From NCBI GenBank assembly GCA_964393525.1, contig CAYMTV010000001.1, positions 62,001-126,000 of the forward strand: a stretch of 64,000 nt of DNA, written 5' to 3'. Shown here one piece after another: positions 51,347 to 60,135 of this stretch. This stretch comes from CAYMTV01 sp964393525 (GTDB taxonomy: Bacteria; Patescibacteriota; Microgenomatia; Daviesbacterales; UBA10151). Positions within the stretch are counted from its first letter, which is position 1; every line of letters begins with the position of its first letter. The notes below the pieces were generated by a model. The model saw nothing but the letters and a program-made list of their open reading frames with translations. It was not told the DNA's origin and searched no databases. The position numbers and the translations under genes are program-made.

Positions 51347-52234
51347 ATGCAAGACAAAAAACAAAAAGTACTTATTTATGGCGGAACTGGGCTTATAGGT
51401 TCAAGGATTTTAGAGCTTTTATCCAATGATTTTGAGTTTATCGCTCCAACACACGAAGAAGTTGACCTTTCAAATTTTGAAGCTGTTTCGGAAAATATTG
51501 CAACAAGCAAACCTGATCAAATTGTTTATGCAGCAGGATTTACGAACGTTGATTTAGCTGAGGATGAAAAGGACAAAGTTTTTCTTTTGAATGCAGAGGT
51601 AGTTAGGGTAATCTCCGAAAGTGCGAATAATTTGAAAATCCCCTTACATTATCTATCAACCGATTATGTTTTTGACGGAACAAAAACCGATTCTCCCTAT
51701 ACTGAATCTGACGCACCAAACCCTTTATCCGTTTATGCTAAAAGCAAAAGAGAAGGAGAGCTTGTAGCTTTAGGAACAAGCCCAAAAAATTCTGTCTTAA
51801 GACTGATTATGCCATATAGCGCAACTTACAAAAAAAAGCCCGATCTTGTAAGAACTTTTTTATCAAAATTAAGATCGGGTGAATCATTCCAAGTAGTTTC
51901 CAACCAAAATATTAATCCAATCTTTGTTGATGATTTTGTTTTTGGAGCCGCCGAAATTTTAAAAAGACATGCCTTTGGAATCTATCATCTGGCAGCTACA
52001 ACCTATACAACACCCTTTGAGTTTGTAAAGCTTATTGCAAAGGAATTCGGGTTTGATTATCCTAGAGTTTCAGAAGCCAATTTTGAAGACTTTAGTAAGA
52101 TAAGAAAAGCTCAAAGGCCGCAGCACTCATGGCTTAGTACCGATAAATTTAGAAAAGAAATTCACAAAGGTGTTTTACACAGTCTCGAAGAGGGTATCCA
52201 AATCTTTAAAGGACAACTTGAGAAAGGAGTTTAA
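51347..52234 (+). CDS. rmlD: dTDP-4-dehydrorhamnose reductase
   Basis: Last step, giving dTDP-L-rhamnose. The 295-residue SDR protein has GGTGLIGSR near residue 13, YAAGFTNVDLAEDE, LSTDYVFDGTK and NPLSVYAKSKREGE with the Tyr-x3-Lys pair. The ATG at 51347 and a GTG three bases earlier are equally possible; neither has a ribosome site, and translation is probably coupled to rmlC. The stop shares one base with the next start. Confidence 0.92.
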   Translation: MQDKKQKVLIYGGTGLIGSRILELLSNDFEFIAPTHEEVDLSNFEAVSENIATSKPDQIVYAAGFTNVDLAEDEKDKVFLLNAEVVRVISESANNLKIPLHYLSTDYVFDGTKTDSPYTESDAPNPLSVYAKSKREGELVALGTSPKNSVLRLIMPYSATYKKKPDLVRTFLSKLRSGESFQVVSNQNINPIFVDDFVFGAAEILKRHAFGIYHLAATTYTTPFEFVKLIAKEFGFDYPRVSEANFEDFSKIRKAQRPQHSWLSTDKFRKEIHKGVLHSLEEGIQIFKGQLEKGV

Positions 52235-53175
52235 TGAAAATTTTTGTCACCGGTTCTGAAGGTTTTGTTGGACAACATTTAGTTGATTTATTGAAAAAAG
52301 ATCATTTTGTTATCGGCTTAAGCAGACAGGAAAAACTTGAACCCAAGGAAAATATTGAATACATAAACGGTGATATTTTGGATTCAAGTTTAATACCCCA
52401 AATTTTAGAAAAATATCGACCTGAGGCAATCATCCATCTGGCAGCGATTGCTGTTACCTGGTCCAAAGACTACGAACAACTTTTCTCCATAAATTTTATG
52501 GGTACATTAAACATTTTTGAAAGCGTACTTAAAGTTAAAGAAAAATCTGACTATGACCCTAAAGTAATTTATGTTTCTACAGCCGATGTCTACGGAAAAA
52601 CAACCAGTCCGGAAAATATCACCGAAGACGCACCTTTTTTTCCAATAAATCATTATGCCGTCAGTAAAGTTGCCGCCGACAGGTTAAGTTACCAGTACAG
52701 CCAGACCAAAAAATTAAAAGTAGCAATTGCCAGGCCCTTTAATCACGCGGGTCCGGTACAAAAAAAAGGATTTTTTGTACCTGATATGGCCTCACAAATC
52801 GCAGGTCTTGAGAAAAGCCCGGATAAAAATGAATTATTTGTTGGCAATCTGCAGTCACAAAAAGATTTTTTGGATGTTCGGGATGTAGTCAAAGCTTATA
52901 AGGCACTAATTGAATCTGATTTTAAAAGCGGCGAAGCTTACAATATAAGCTCCGGAAAAGCGATTAAATTTGAAGATTTATTGAATACTTTACTTAAGCT
53001 TTCTTCGAAAAAAATTACGGTAAAGCAGGATCCCGAAAGGATGAGATCAAGTGAAATTCCTCTTCTTGTGGGCAATAACACCAAGTTTACAAACCTGACC
53101 GGATGGCATCCTGAATACTCAATTGAACAAACTTTGGAAGATACATTAAATTACTGGCGTAGCTTAAAAGAGTAA
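52234..53175 (+). CDS. rmd: GDP-4-dehydro-6-deoxy-D-mannose reductase
   Basis: A 313-residue SDR enzyme that would reduce the Gmd product to GDP-D-rhamnose. NAD(P) motif GSEGFVGQH (7-15), STADVYGKT, NHYAVSKVAAD with the Tyr-x3-Lys pair and RPFNHAGPVQKKGFFVPD, then FLDVRDVVKAYKAL and TGWHPEYSIEQTL, all matching Rmd. gmd follows 85 bases on, beyond a terminator-like hairpin. A neighbouring-epimerase role is the main alternative. Confidence 0.85.
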   Translation: MKIFVTGSEGFVGQHLVDLLKKDHFVIGLSRQEKLEPKENIEYINGDILDSSLIPQILEKYRPEAIIHLAAIAVTWSKDYEQLFSINFMGTLNIFESVLKVKEKSDYDPKVIYVSTADVYGKTTSPENITEDAPFFPINHYAVSKVAADRLSYQYSQTKKLKVAIARPFNHAGPVQKKGFFVPDMASQIAGLEKSPDKNELFVGNLQSQKDFLDVRDVVKAYKALIESDFKSGEAYNISSGKAIKFEDLLNTLLKLSSKKITVKQDPERMRSSEIPLLVGNNTKFTNLTGWHPEYSIEQTLEDTLNYWRSLKE

Positions 53176-53203
53176 GGATCTGCTAGCAGAACCTTGCCTT
53201 TTT
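53174..53203 (+). terminator. Rho-independent terminator after rmd
   Basis: AAGG-at-CTGC-TA-GCAG-aa-CCTT forms a hairpin that overlaps the rmd stop codon, followed by GCC and five Ts. It closes the rml-rmd operon and implies a separate promoter for gmd. Confidence 0.7.
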
Positions 53204-53260
53204 AAAACAAAATAAATAATAATAAGAAAGGTAGTTTCAAAAACGTAGACTTAATATCAT

Positions 53261-54286
53261 ATGTCGAAAAAAGCCTTAATCATTGGTGTTTCTTCGCAGG
53301 ACGGATCTTACTTGGCGGACTTACTTTTATCTAAAGATTACGAGGTTATTGGAACTTTAAGAAGAAGTACTAGCTACTCAAAAGAGAACATTGCCCATCT
53401 TTATGGCAAAATCATAATCGAAGCTGCTGATTTAATTGATTCGGAAAGCCTGGCACAGGTTATTAAAAAACATCAGCCCGATGAAGTTTACAACATTGCA
53501 GCTCAATCCATCCCGGCAGACAGCTGGACCCACCCTTTTTATACGGCCGAAGTAACCGGACTTGGGATAGTCCGAGTAATGGAGGCAGCTAAGCATTTTG
53601 TACCAGAAGCCAGGGTTTATCAAGCAACAAGCCGGGAGGTTTTTGGTAATATAGAAGCTGAGTCTGCTAATGAAAATACCCCCTTAGATGCCAATAACCC
53701 TTATGGTATTGCCAAAGCTTATGCCCATATGATGATGCGTTGCTATAGGGAGTCTTATAATATGTTTGCCTGCGGTGGGTTTTTGTTTAATCACGAAAGC
53801 CCAAGAAGAAGCCTTCATTTTGTTTCGAGAAAAATAACTGCTGCTGTGGCCTGTATTAAAAACAATGTCAAAAATCCTCCAATGAATGAAGCAGGAGAAC
53901 CTTTGATTGACAAGGATGGTAAGGTTTATCTTGGTCTTTTAGATGCCAAAAGAGATTGGGGCTATGCCAAGGAGTACGTGGAGGCAATGTGGCTAATGCT
54001 GCAGCAGAACAAACCTAAGGATTATGTTATTGGTACTAATACAACCTATACAGTTAAGGATTTATGTAAAATTGCCTTTGAGCATGTGGGTTTAAACTGG
54101 GAAGACCACGTTGTGAGTAATGAAAAATTTATGAGGCCTACAGAAATTAAGGAGCTGAAAGGTGATTATTCACTTGCTAAAAAAGAATTGGGTTGGGAGC
54201 CAAAAATATCTTTTAAGGAGTTGATTAGACTTATGGTCGACGCCGACCTTGAAAGATTTCACAACGACTTAAAAATCATTGTCTAG
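53261..54286 (+). CDS. gmd: GDP-mannose 4,6-dehydratase
   Basis: A 341-residue SDR enzyme converting GDP-mannose to GDP-4-keto-6-deoxymannose. The cofactor motif reads GVSSQDGSYLADLL, where most Gmd have GITGQDG. Then YNIAAQSIPADSW, ATSREVFGN and NPYGIAKAYAH with the Tyr-x3-Lys pair, GGFLFNHESPRR and KRDWGYAKEYVEAMW, which fix the identity. The Ser-for-Gly change in the cofactor loop and SIPAD for the usual (F/H)V are unusual. With rmd it gives GDP-D-rhamnose. No ribosome site precedes the ATG. Confidence 0.94.
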   Translation: MSKKALIIGVSSQDGSYLADLLLSKDYEVIGTLRRSTSYSKENIAHLYGKIIIEAADLIDSESLAQVIKKHQPDEVYNIAAQSIPADSWTHPFYTAEVTGLGIVRVMEAAKHFVPEARVYQATSREVFGNIEAESANENTPLDANNPYGIAKAYAHMMMRCYRESYNMFACGGFLFNHESPRRSLHFVSRKITAAVACIKNNVKNPPMNEAGEPLIDKDGKVYLGLLDAKRDWGYAKEYVEAMWLMLQQNKPKDYVIGTNTTYTVKDLCKIAFEHVGLNWEDHVVSNEKFMRPTEIKELKGDYSLAKKELGWEPKISFKELIRLMVDADLERFHNDLKIIV

Positions 54287-54303
54287 ATACTGCATTTTAT
54301 CCA

Positions 54304-54332
54304 TTGCGCAAGATTAAATTATCAAATACAAT
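54304..54332 (+). promoter_or_regulatory. Candidate promoter, near-leaderless
   Basis: TTGCGC (54304-54309), 17 bases and TACAAT (54327-54332), nine bases before the ATG at 54342. Confidence 0.5.
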
Positions 54333-54341
54333 CGTTCCTGT

Positions 54342-55532
54342 ATGGAAAAAATTAAAAAGGTTGTAATCCTTTTGCCTACATATAACGAAAAAGACAATAT
54401 TGAAAAATTTGTTAAGGAAGTTTTGATTCAGGAAGCTAATTGCCCTGGCTGGAAATTCGAAATTTTGATTGTAGACAGCCACTCACCGGATGGAACGGGG
54501 GAGATTGCCAAAAAACTTGCCTCCAAAAACTCTAAAATCCATGTTTTGGAAGTGGGAAGAGGATTAGGTGTCGCACTAATAGAAGGGCATCAATACGCAC
54601 TTAAACGGTTTAATCCGGATGCACTGGCTCAACTGGATGCGGATTCGCAGGTTGATGCAATTGTGTTGCCAAAATTGCTTAATGCTTTAGATGAAGGTTT
54701 CGATTTGGCGCTTGGTTCAAGATTTGTCCCGGGCGGCAAAAACCAGTTGTCTTTTTTAAGAAGAGTATTTAGCAAAGGAGCATCTTTAGTTTACAGGATT
54801 TTGGTTGGGCCTTTTAATATTAAGGAAGTAACAAATTCAGCCAGGGCTTTTACTCCCGAACTTTTTAAAAAAATCAATTTAAGAAGACTACCCTGGAAGG
54901 AGCCAACCTTTATTATTCAACCGGCATTCTTAAATGAGGCAATAAGAGCCGGTGCAAAATATAAAGAGGTACCTCTAACTTTCAAAGACCGGCTAGAAGG
55001 TTACTCGAAAAATAAAGTTTTTAACTACACCTATGATGTCATAACTTATTCAATAGATGCCAGATTGAATAAGTTGGGAATAAACTTTCCCTTTTTTTAC
55101 TTTACCAGAAGAGCCAAAACTATCGTTAAATTTGGCCTGGTTGGGTTTACCGGAACGGTAGTGGATTTTTTCTTTTACAAAGTTTTTATTAATAGTCTTG
55201 GATTTACACCTGCCACAGCCAAGGGAGTATCTGCTGAAATTGCGATACTCAACAATTTTTTACTAAATAATTTCTGGACTTTTAGATACCGCAAGACAAA
55301 GACCAATATCTGGCAGAAGTTAGGTATCTTTAACCTTGTCAGCTTAGGGGGTTTGGTATTAGGTGTGCTAACTGTCAAGTTTTTACACTCAATTTATGGA
55401 GATGGTTTTGTTACAATCTTTGGGAAATCCATTGCTTTTAATAACTTTTATTTCTTCGCAACTATACCTCCAGTAATGCTCTGGAATTTTACCGTTAATC
55501 ATTTTATAACCTGGAGACACCGCGAGGATTAA
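54342..55532 (+). CDS. GT2 synthase fused to GtrA-like membrane domain
   Basis: A 396-residue fusion. The N-part (about 1-240) is a DPM1-like GT2 enzyme: LLPTYNEKDNIEKF, IVDSHSPDGTGEIA, and QLDADSQVD for the metal. The C-part (about 255-390) is a GtrA-like four-segment domain: VKFGLVGFTGTVVDFF, ILNNFLLNNFWTFR and WNFTVNHFITWRH. GtrA-type domains are linked to moving polyprenyl-phosphate sugars across the membrane, so this one chain may make and flip a lipid-linked sugar. The active-site VDSHSPDGT differs from the usual VDDGSPDGT. It overlaps the converging small gene by four bases. Confidence 0.9.
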   Translation: MEKIKKVVILLPTYNEKDNIEKFVKEVLIQEANCPGWKFEILIVDSHSPDGTGEIAKKLASKNSKIHVLEVGRGLGVALIEGHQYALKRFNPDALAQLDADSQVDAIVLPKLLNALDEGFDLALGSRFVPGGKNQLSFLRRVFSKGASLVYRILVGPFNIKEVTNSARAFTPELFKKINLRRLPWKEPTFIIQPAFLNEAIRAGAKYKEVPLTFKDRLEGYSKNKVFNYTYDVITYSIDARLNKLGINFPFFYFTRRAKTIVKFGLVGFTGTVVDFFFYKVFINSLGFTPATAKGVSAEIAILNNFLLNNFWTFRYRKTKTNIWQKLGIFNLVSLGGLVLGVLTVKFLHSIYGDGFVTIFGKSIAFNNFYFFATIPPVMLWNFTVNHFITWRHRED

Positions 55533-55783
55533 GATTTTTTACCCTTCTTTTTCGGCTTTTCCCCTCTACCCTGAGCTATTTTTCTAATTACCTCTGTTTC
55601 CTTTTGAACCAAATCAAGCATCTTTCCGCCTTGTTTTTTTATTTCCCCAATTATTTTCTCTGCCTTTTTCCTGTTTTTATCATCGGCCATTGCAATTGAA
55701 CCTGCTGCAACTGCAGCTCCAATAGCAGCACCTATTAAACCTGCTGCGACAGCACCGACATCTCTCTTTTTATCCTCCGCCAT
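55529..55783 (-). CDS. YtxH-like small protein
   Basis: An 84-residue protein with one Gly/Ala-rich segment (about 8-33: AVAAGLIGAAIGAAVAAGS) followed by a charged helix and a Lys-rich tail (KPKKKGKKS). This resembles YtxH/gas-vesicle-like stress proteins, though it has no stronger signature. The ATG at 55783 is fixed by a near-perfect Shine-Dalgarno sequence; the longer frame from 55831 is rejected. Strong translation suggests an abundant protein. Confidence 0.65.
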   Translation of the reverse strand: MAEDKKRDVGAVAAGLIGAAIGAAVAAGSIAMADDKNRKKAEKIIGEIKKQGGKMLDLVQKETEVIRKIAQGRGEKPKKKGKKS

Positions 55784-55790
55784 ATTTATT

Positions 55791-55798
55791 TCACCTCC
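55791..55798 (-). promoter_or_regulatory. Strong ribosome binding site
   Basis: GGAGGTGA on the minus strand, seven bases before the ATG at 55783; it decides the start of the YtxH-like gene. Confidence 0.85.
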
Positions 55799-55853
55799 AT
55801 CTATTGATGAGCTAATTTTAGGATTTTGCAATAAAAAATCAAGAGGCCTTCTT

Positions 55854-56690
55854 TTAAGTAAGTAGTAATAATCCTAAAATAGTAACTATAGAGCCAACGA
55901 TCTTTCTTAATATGTTTTCTTTTTCCCTGAGGATGAAAATTCCCATCAAAACTGAAACAATCAGCATTCCCTGATAAATTGCATTAGTAATGCTGGCTGA
56001 ACCATGTTTTAAAGCGAATAAAAGTAAATACACTGAGATTACATTTACTGCAGTGGCAAAAATTTTTATTGGTAAATCTTTTTTTAATGCTATAATAATT
56101 CTCGATTTAGTGTTTTTCATGTAAAGAGGAAATAAAAAGATTGACGGGAAAGCTGCAATAAACATCACTACAGGAATTGAAGCAAAGTCAGTAAGCATCT
56201 TTAAGAAAATGACATTTAGGGCAATTATTACTGCCCCCAGATTGGCATAAATTGCTCCTTTATCCAAAAAGAAATGTTTGGGAGAAACTGCAATACTAAG
56301 CCCCAAAAATAAAACTAAAATTCCTAAATACTCCTGGCCCATCAGTCTTTCTCCTATAAAGAAAAATGCAAAGGCTGGTATCCAAATTGCCCTTGTTCTG
56401 GAAAGAATTGATGATATCGACAGATGGCTGTATGCATGCATTTTCATAATCATATAAATACCGGCAAATTCGGTAAGCCCAAGGAGAACAAAAAGGATAG
56501 CAGACTCATGGGTGACTACAATTTTAAAATCAAAAAGAGCCAGGAATAAAAAAATTACCGCTCTTGTAATTTCGAAAAACCAAGCAAAGGAAACCTCGTC
56601 TTGCTCATCTTTTAGATAAAACCTGCTTAAGAAGTTAAATAGATTAGAGGCAAGGCCGCCAAGTGCTGCATAGATGATCCAAATCGGCAT
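55854..56690 (-). CDS. EamA/DMT-family transporter
   Basis: A 278-residue protein with ten predicted membrane segments in two EamA halves (IFFIGERLMGQEYLGILVLFLG region in the first, quoted as ends FFIGERLMG and LVLFLG, and GMLIVSVLMGIFILREKE in the second). This superfamily exports metabolites or lipid-linked sugars (ArnE/F type). It lies five bases after the GT-C gene in the same direction, so a role in handling lipid-linked sugars is possible but unproved. Confidence 0.8.
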   Translation of the reverse strand: MPIWIIYAALGGLASNLFNFLSRFYLKDEQDEVSFAWFFEITRAVIFLFLALFDFKIVVTHESAILFVLLGLTEFAGIYMIMKMHAYSHLSISSILSRTRAIWIPAFAFFFIGERLMGQEYLGILVLFLGLSIAVSPKHFFLDKGAIYANLGAVIIALNVIFLKMLTDFASIPVVMFIAAFPSIFLFPLYMKNTKSRIIIALKKDLPIKIFATAVNVISVYLLLFALKHGSASITNAIYQGMLIVSVLMGIFILREKENILRKIVGSIVTILGLLLLT

Positions 56691-56695
56691 AAAAA

Positions 56696-57856
56696 TCAGT
56701 TAAAAGTTTCTAAGTTAGGAATAGGAGCGGTATTAGAAAGTATGAAATTTTGGGCATATAGATAAATTGCTAAAACAACTGTTAGAAGAACAATTCTGAA
56801 TTCTTTTGATGTAAGAATTTTTTCAAAAGCAATTAATGCAAAAGGAAATATAGGGAGCACATATCTGCTAATATCTCTATGAGCCACAAACGCAGATGCG
56901 CTCATAAATGTAAAAACAAAAAAAGCTAGGGGATAAAGTTTTTGTTTTATAAGTAGAATTCCAGAGAGAAAGCCCAAAAGATAGATGTATACCACATCCT
57001 CAAGCCAAATATCGCCTACCCAATACTGCATCTTATTAAAAATTTGGTAGGGAGGAAAAAACAGGTGAATATTATCTCCGCTCTTAAAGTATGCAAAAAA
57101 ATCTCCATAAGAGTAATTGAATAGCAGGAATACTCCCACTAAACCAGTTGGTATTAAAGAAAGAGGAAAGTATAAACGAAGTTTTTCTACGAATAAAAAA
57201 TTAAGCTTAAAATTGTTTCGATTTTTCCAAAGTAGATAGAGTGATAATGCAATAAAGAGTAAAATCCCTGGGGGTCTTGTGATTTGGGCAAAAAAACCAA
57301 AAATCCCTGTAAGTAAAATATCTGAAAATTTTTTGGATTCTTCAAACTTGAGAAAAAAGTAAAAAGCCATAATTACAAAAAAGATAAAAGTAGGCTCCGA
57401 AGACCCCACGCTATGCACAATAACCCAACGCGCAGGCAAAATGAGAAATATTAAAGAAAGCAAGAGGGGGTGATTTGTGAGTTTAAAATTTCTGACAAGA
57501 AAGTAAAACGCAACCAAGGATGCAAATGTAAAAATTAGAGAAACAAAAAGCATGGATTTTAAAAAACCCAGTATTGGTGCAAACAGTAAGATGAAAATTG
57601 AAAACCCGGGAAAATGTGATGCAAAATAGCCGGCAGGAAGTGACTGCGGTAAAGCCGCTATAAGGTCCGGATTATAAAAGGATTTGGCAATAATAATATA
57701 CTCTAATCCGTCAAAATTTCGATAAATTGTATTAAAGCCTTCTGAAAAATCCAATCCAAAAAGATTAATTCTAAAAATATGCGGAAGCCAAATTAAAAAG
57801 GTCAGGCCAATCAGGGAGGAAAATAAAATCAATAAGTCTTTGTAAGGTTTAGCCAT
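56696..57856 (-). CDS. GT-C mannosyltransferase-like membrane protein
   Basis: A 386-residue protein with about ten membrane segments. The first outside loop has NFDGLEYIIIAKSFY, with the Asp at the catalytic position, then FASHFPGFSI and HSVGSSEPTFIF, which resemble PIG-V/PIG-M-like mannosyltransferases more than ArnT. It starts an operon with the EamA gene five bases downstream. It is divergent from the GT2 gene at 57905. The donor would be polyprenyl-phosphate mannose by family analogy. Confidence 0.75.
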   Translation of the reverse strand: MAKPYKDLLILFSSLIGLTFLIWLPHIFRINLFGLDFSEGFNTIYRNFDGLEYIIIAKSFYNPDLIAALPQSLPAGYFASHFPGFSIFILLFAPILGFLKSMLFVSLIFTFASLVAFYFLVRNFKLTNHPLLLSLIFLILPARWVIVHSVGSSEPTFIFFVIMAFYFFLKFEESKKFSDILLTGIFGFFAQITRPPGILLFIALSLYLLWKNRNNFKLNFLFVEKLRLYFPLSLIPTGLVGVFLLFNYSYGDFFAYFKSGDNIHLFFPPYQIFNKMQYWVGDIWLEDVVYIYLLGFLSGILLIKQKLYPLAFFVFTFMSASAFVAHRDISRYVLPIFPFALIAFEKILTSKEFRIVLLTVVLAIYLYAQNFILSNTAPIPNLETFN

Positions 57857-57904
57857 AATGCTTCTTACTACTAATCAAAGCTAAATTTATGTTAGCATAT
57901 TAGC

Positions 57905-58618
57905 ATGCCTGCAAACAATTTTTTAAAGATCGAACTGACGCTGTTTTTCCCGGCATTTAATGAGGAAAAAAATATTTCTCAGACAATACTTTCGGCCAAT
58001 GATGTTTTAAGTAATCTTGGGCTTAAGAATTTTGAGTTAATAGTTGTCGATGACGGCTCGGTTGATGAAACAGCCGGAGTGGTTGACCATATAGCCAAAA
58101 AAAATCCGTCGGTAAAACTTATCAGTCATGCAAGAAACTTAGGTTACGGACATGCGCTCAAAACCGGATTCAGATCAGCCAGGAGTCCATGGGTGGCCTT
58201 TGTGGATTCAGACGGGCAGTTTGATATTTCAGAGATTGATAAATTCCTGGAAAAAACTAATGAAGCAGACTATATACTAGGCTACAGGTTAAACCGGGCG
58301 GATTCATTTTTGAGAAAAATCTACACATTCGGCTGGAAGACTTTGGCTCAGATCCTTTTGGGGCTTACAGTAAAAGATTATTCCTGCGGTTTTAAACTAA
58401 TTAAAAAAAGCGCCTATGAAGCGGTTCTTCCGCTTGAAGCAGCGGAGAAAGTTACCCAGATTGAACTACTGGTAAAAGCTAAAAGAAAAGGTTTTAAATT
58501 TGCAGAAGTTGGTGTTCACCATTACCCAAGAAAATTTGGTACTCCGACAGGCGCAAAGATTAAAGTTGTTGTAAAAAGTGTTATTGACATTTTTCGACTT
58601 TGGTGGAAGCTAAGATGA
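57905..58618 (+). CDS. GT2 polyprenyl-phosphate sugar synthase
   Basis: A 237-residue DPM1-like GT2 enzyme without membrane segments. FFPAFNEEKNISQTI, IVVDDGSVDETAG and FVDSDGQFDISE supply the nucleotide and metal contacts, followed by DYSCGFKLIKKSAYEA. It would transfer a sugar from a nucleotide donor to polyprenyl phosphate. Its stop overlaps the start of the next GT39 gene (ATGA), so product and user are made together. A TAGCAT box lies six bases before the ATG. Confidence 0.9.
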   Translation: MPANNFLKIELTLFFPAFNEEKNISQTILSANDVLSNLGLKNFELIVVDDGSVDETAGVVDHIAKKNPSVKLISHARNLGYGHALKTGFRSARSPWVAFVDSDGQFDISEIDKFLEKTNEADYILGYRLNRADSFLRKIYTFGWKTLAQILLGLTVKDYSCGFKLIKKSAYEAVLPLEAAEKVTQIELLVKAKRKGFKFAEVGVHHYPRKFGTPTGAKIKVVVKSVIDIFRLWWKLR

Positions 58619-60135
58619 ATTGGATTAAAAATAACAGACTGGAATTTTTAGTAATAATCATAATCCTATCTTTGAGCGCTTTCATGCGCTTTTATAAGAT
58701 TGATCAGTATATGACTTTTCTGGGGGATGAAGGCAGAGATGTACTGGTAATTAAAAAGATTTTAGAGCAATTTGATTTGCCGCTACTTGGTCCTCCAACA
58801 TCAGTTGGGAATATGTATTTAGGTCCTCTTTACTACTATATGATGGCAATTCCCATGGCAATTTTTTGGCTAAATCCGGTTGCCGCGGCCGGAATGGTGG
58901 CAGCAATAGGGACAGCAACCGTTGGTTTAATCTATTATTTAAGCCGAAAGTGGTTTGGGATGGCAGCTGCCATAATTGCCTCAGTTTTATATTCTTTCTC
59001 TCCGGTTAATGTTTATTATTCTATGTCCTCATGGAACCCAAACCCTGCACCTTTTTTTACCCTGCTGATCTTTTTAGGATTATACAAAGCTTATAAAAGT
59101 AATAATTACTTATGGATGATACTTGTGGGTACGGCTTTTGCTTTTGCTCTGCAAATGCATTACTTAACCCTGATACTTCTTCCGATAATAGTTGTTTTAT
59201 TTTTTTATGATAGCTCTCTTAATAGAAAAGAAAAAGTAAAAATTAAAAATAAGCGTTTAGGAACGACTGCGGGAATTTTAGTTTTTCTTACCCTAATGTC
59301 TCCTCTGGTTATATTTGATTTGAAACATAATCTGATGAATTACCGGGCAGTAACAACATTCTTTTTTGGGGACAGAGCAACAACCGTCAACTTAAACATT
59401 TTTAATACTGTCGAAAGAATTATTCCAATATATCAAAAAAATTTAATAGCAAGTTATATAACAGGGGACAATATGATATTAGTTACTCTGGTTTCTCTAT
59501 TGGTACTAATTCCTGTTTTAATAACCCTTTTCAACCTAATTAAGAGAAGAAGCGAAAACTGGCCCAATGTTGCATTATCGTTTTGGTTGATAACCGGGAT
59601 TATGGGGCTTGCACTGTACAAGCAATCAATCTTTGACCACTACTTGGGATTTCTAAACCCTGTCCCCTTTATTATAATTGGTTCGTTAACAACCTTAGGC
59701 AGATATACTTCAAAATATTTTAAGGAAAATATTTTAATAATGTCTATTGTGGCACTAAGCGCGGTTATAGCAATTATTAACTTACAACGAAGCCCTCTAC
59801 TAAAACCTCCTAACAACCAGCTTCAGAAAACTCAAGATGTAACCCGGTTTGTAATTGCGCAATCCGCTGATAAACCTTTTAATTTTGCTTTGATTGCTAA
59901 AAGTAATTATGATGCAGCTTATCAATTTTATTTTGAACAATTTAACCATAAACCCAAACAAGTACCGTTTGACATTACCGAGCAGTTATTTGTTGTCTGT
60001 GAAGATCCTATCTGCGAGCCAATTAATCATCCAAAATATGAAATAGCTGCCTTTGGATGGTCTAAAATAGAATCTGTAAAGGAATTTGGCGGAGTAAAAG
60101 TTTATAAATTAATACATAACCGTCCGGACAAATAA
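58615..60135 (+). CDS. GT39-type membrane glycosyltransferase
   Basis: A 506-residue GT-C enzyme related to the one at 30899. The catalytic loop is FLGDEGRDVLVIKKI, followed by GPPTSVGNMYLGPLYYY. About eleven membrane segments and a soluble tail with VVCEDPICEP. The ATG at 58615 overlaps the GT2 stop and is chosen over an upstream GTG. The next GT2 gene begins on the last base of its stop codon. Confidence 0.88.
   Translation: MNWIKNNRLEFLVIIIILSLSAFMRFYKIDQYMTFLGDEGRDVLVIKKILEQFDLPLLGPPTSVGNMYLGPLYYYMMAIPMAIFWLNPVAAAGMVAAIGTATVGLIYYLSRKWFGMAAAIIASVLYSFSPVNVYYSMSSWNPNPAPFFTLLIFLGLYKAYKSNNYLWMILVGTAFAFALQMHYLTLILLPIIVVLFFYDSSLNRKEKVKIKNKRLGTTAGILVFLTLMSPLVIFDLKHNLMNYRAVTTFFFGDRATTVNLNIFNTVERIIPIYQKNLIASYITGDNMILVTLVSLLVLIPVLITLFNLIKRRSENWPNVALSFWLITGIMGLALYKQSIFDHYLGFLNPVPFIIIGSLTTLGRYTSKYFKENILIMSIVALSAVIAIINLQRSPLLKPPNNQLQKTQDVTRFVIAQSADKPFNFALIAKSNYDAAYQFYFEQFNHKPKQVPFDITEQLFVVCEDPICEPINHPKYEIAAFGWSKIESVKEFGGVKVYKLIHNRPDK

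Noticed and set aside
55784..55831. Start at 55831 for the YtxH-like gene
   Set aside because: A near-perfect ribosome site directs the ATG at 55783.
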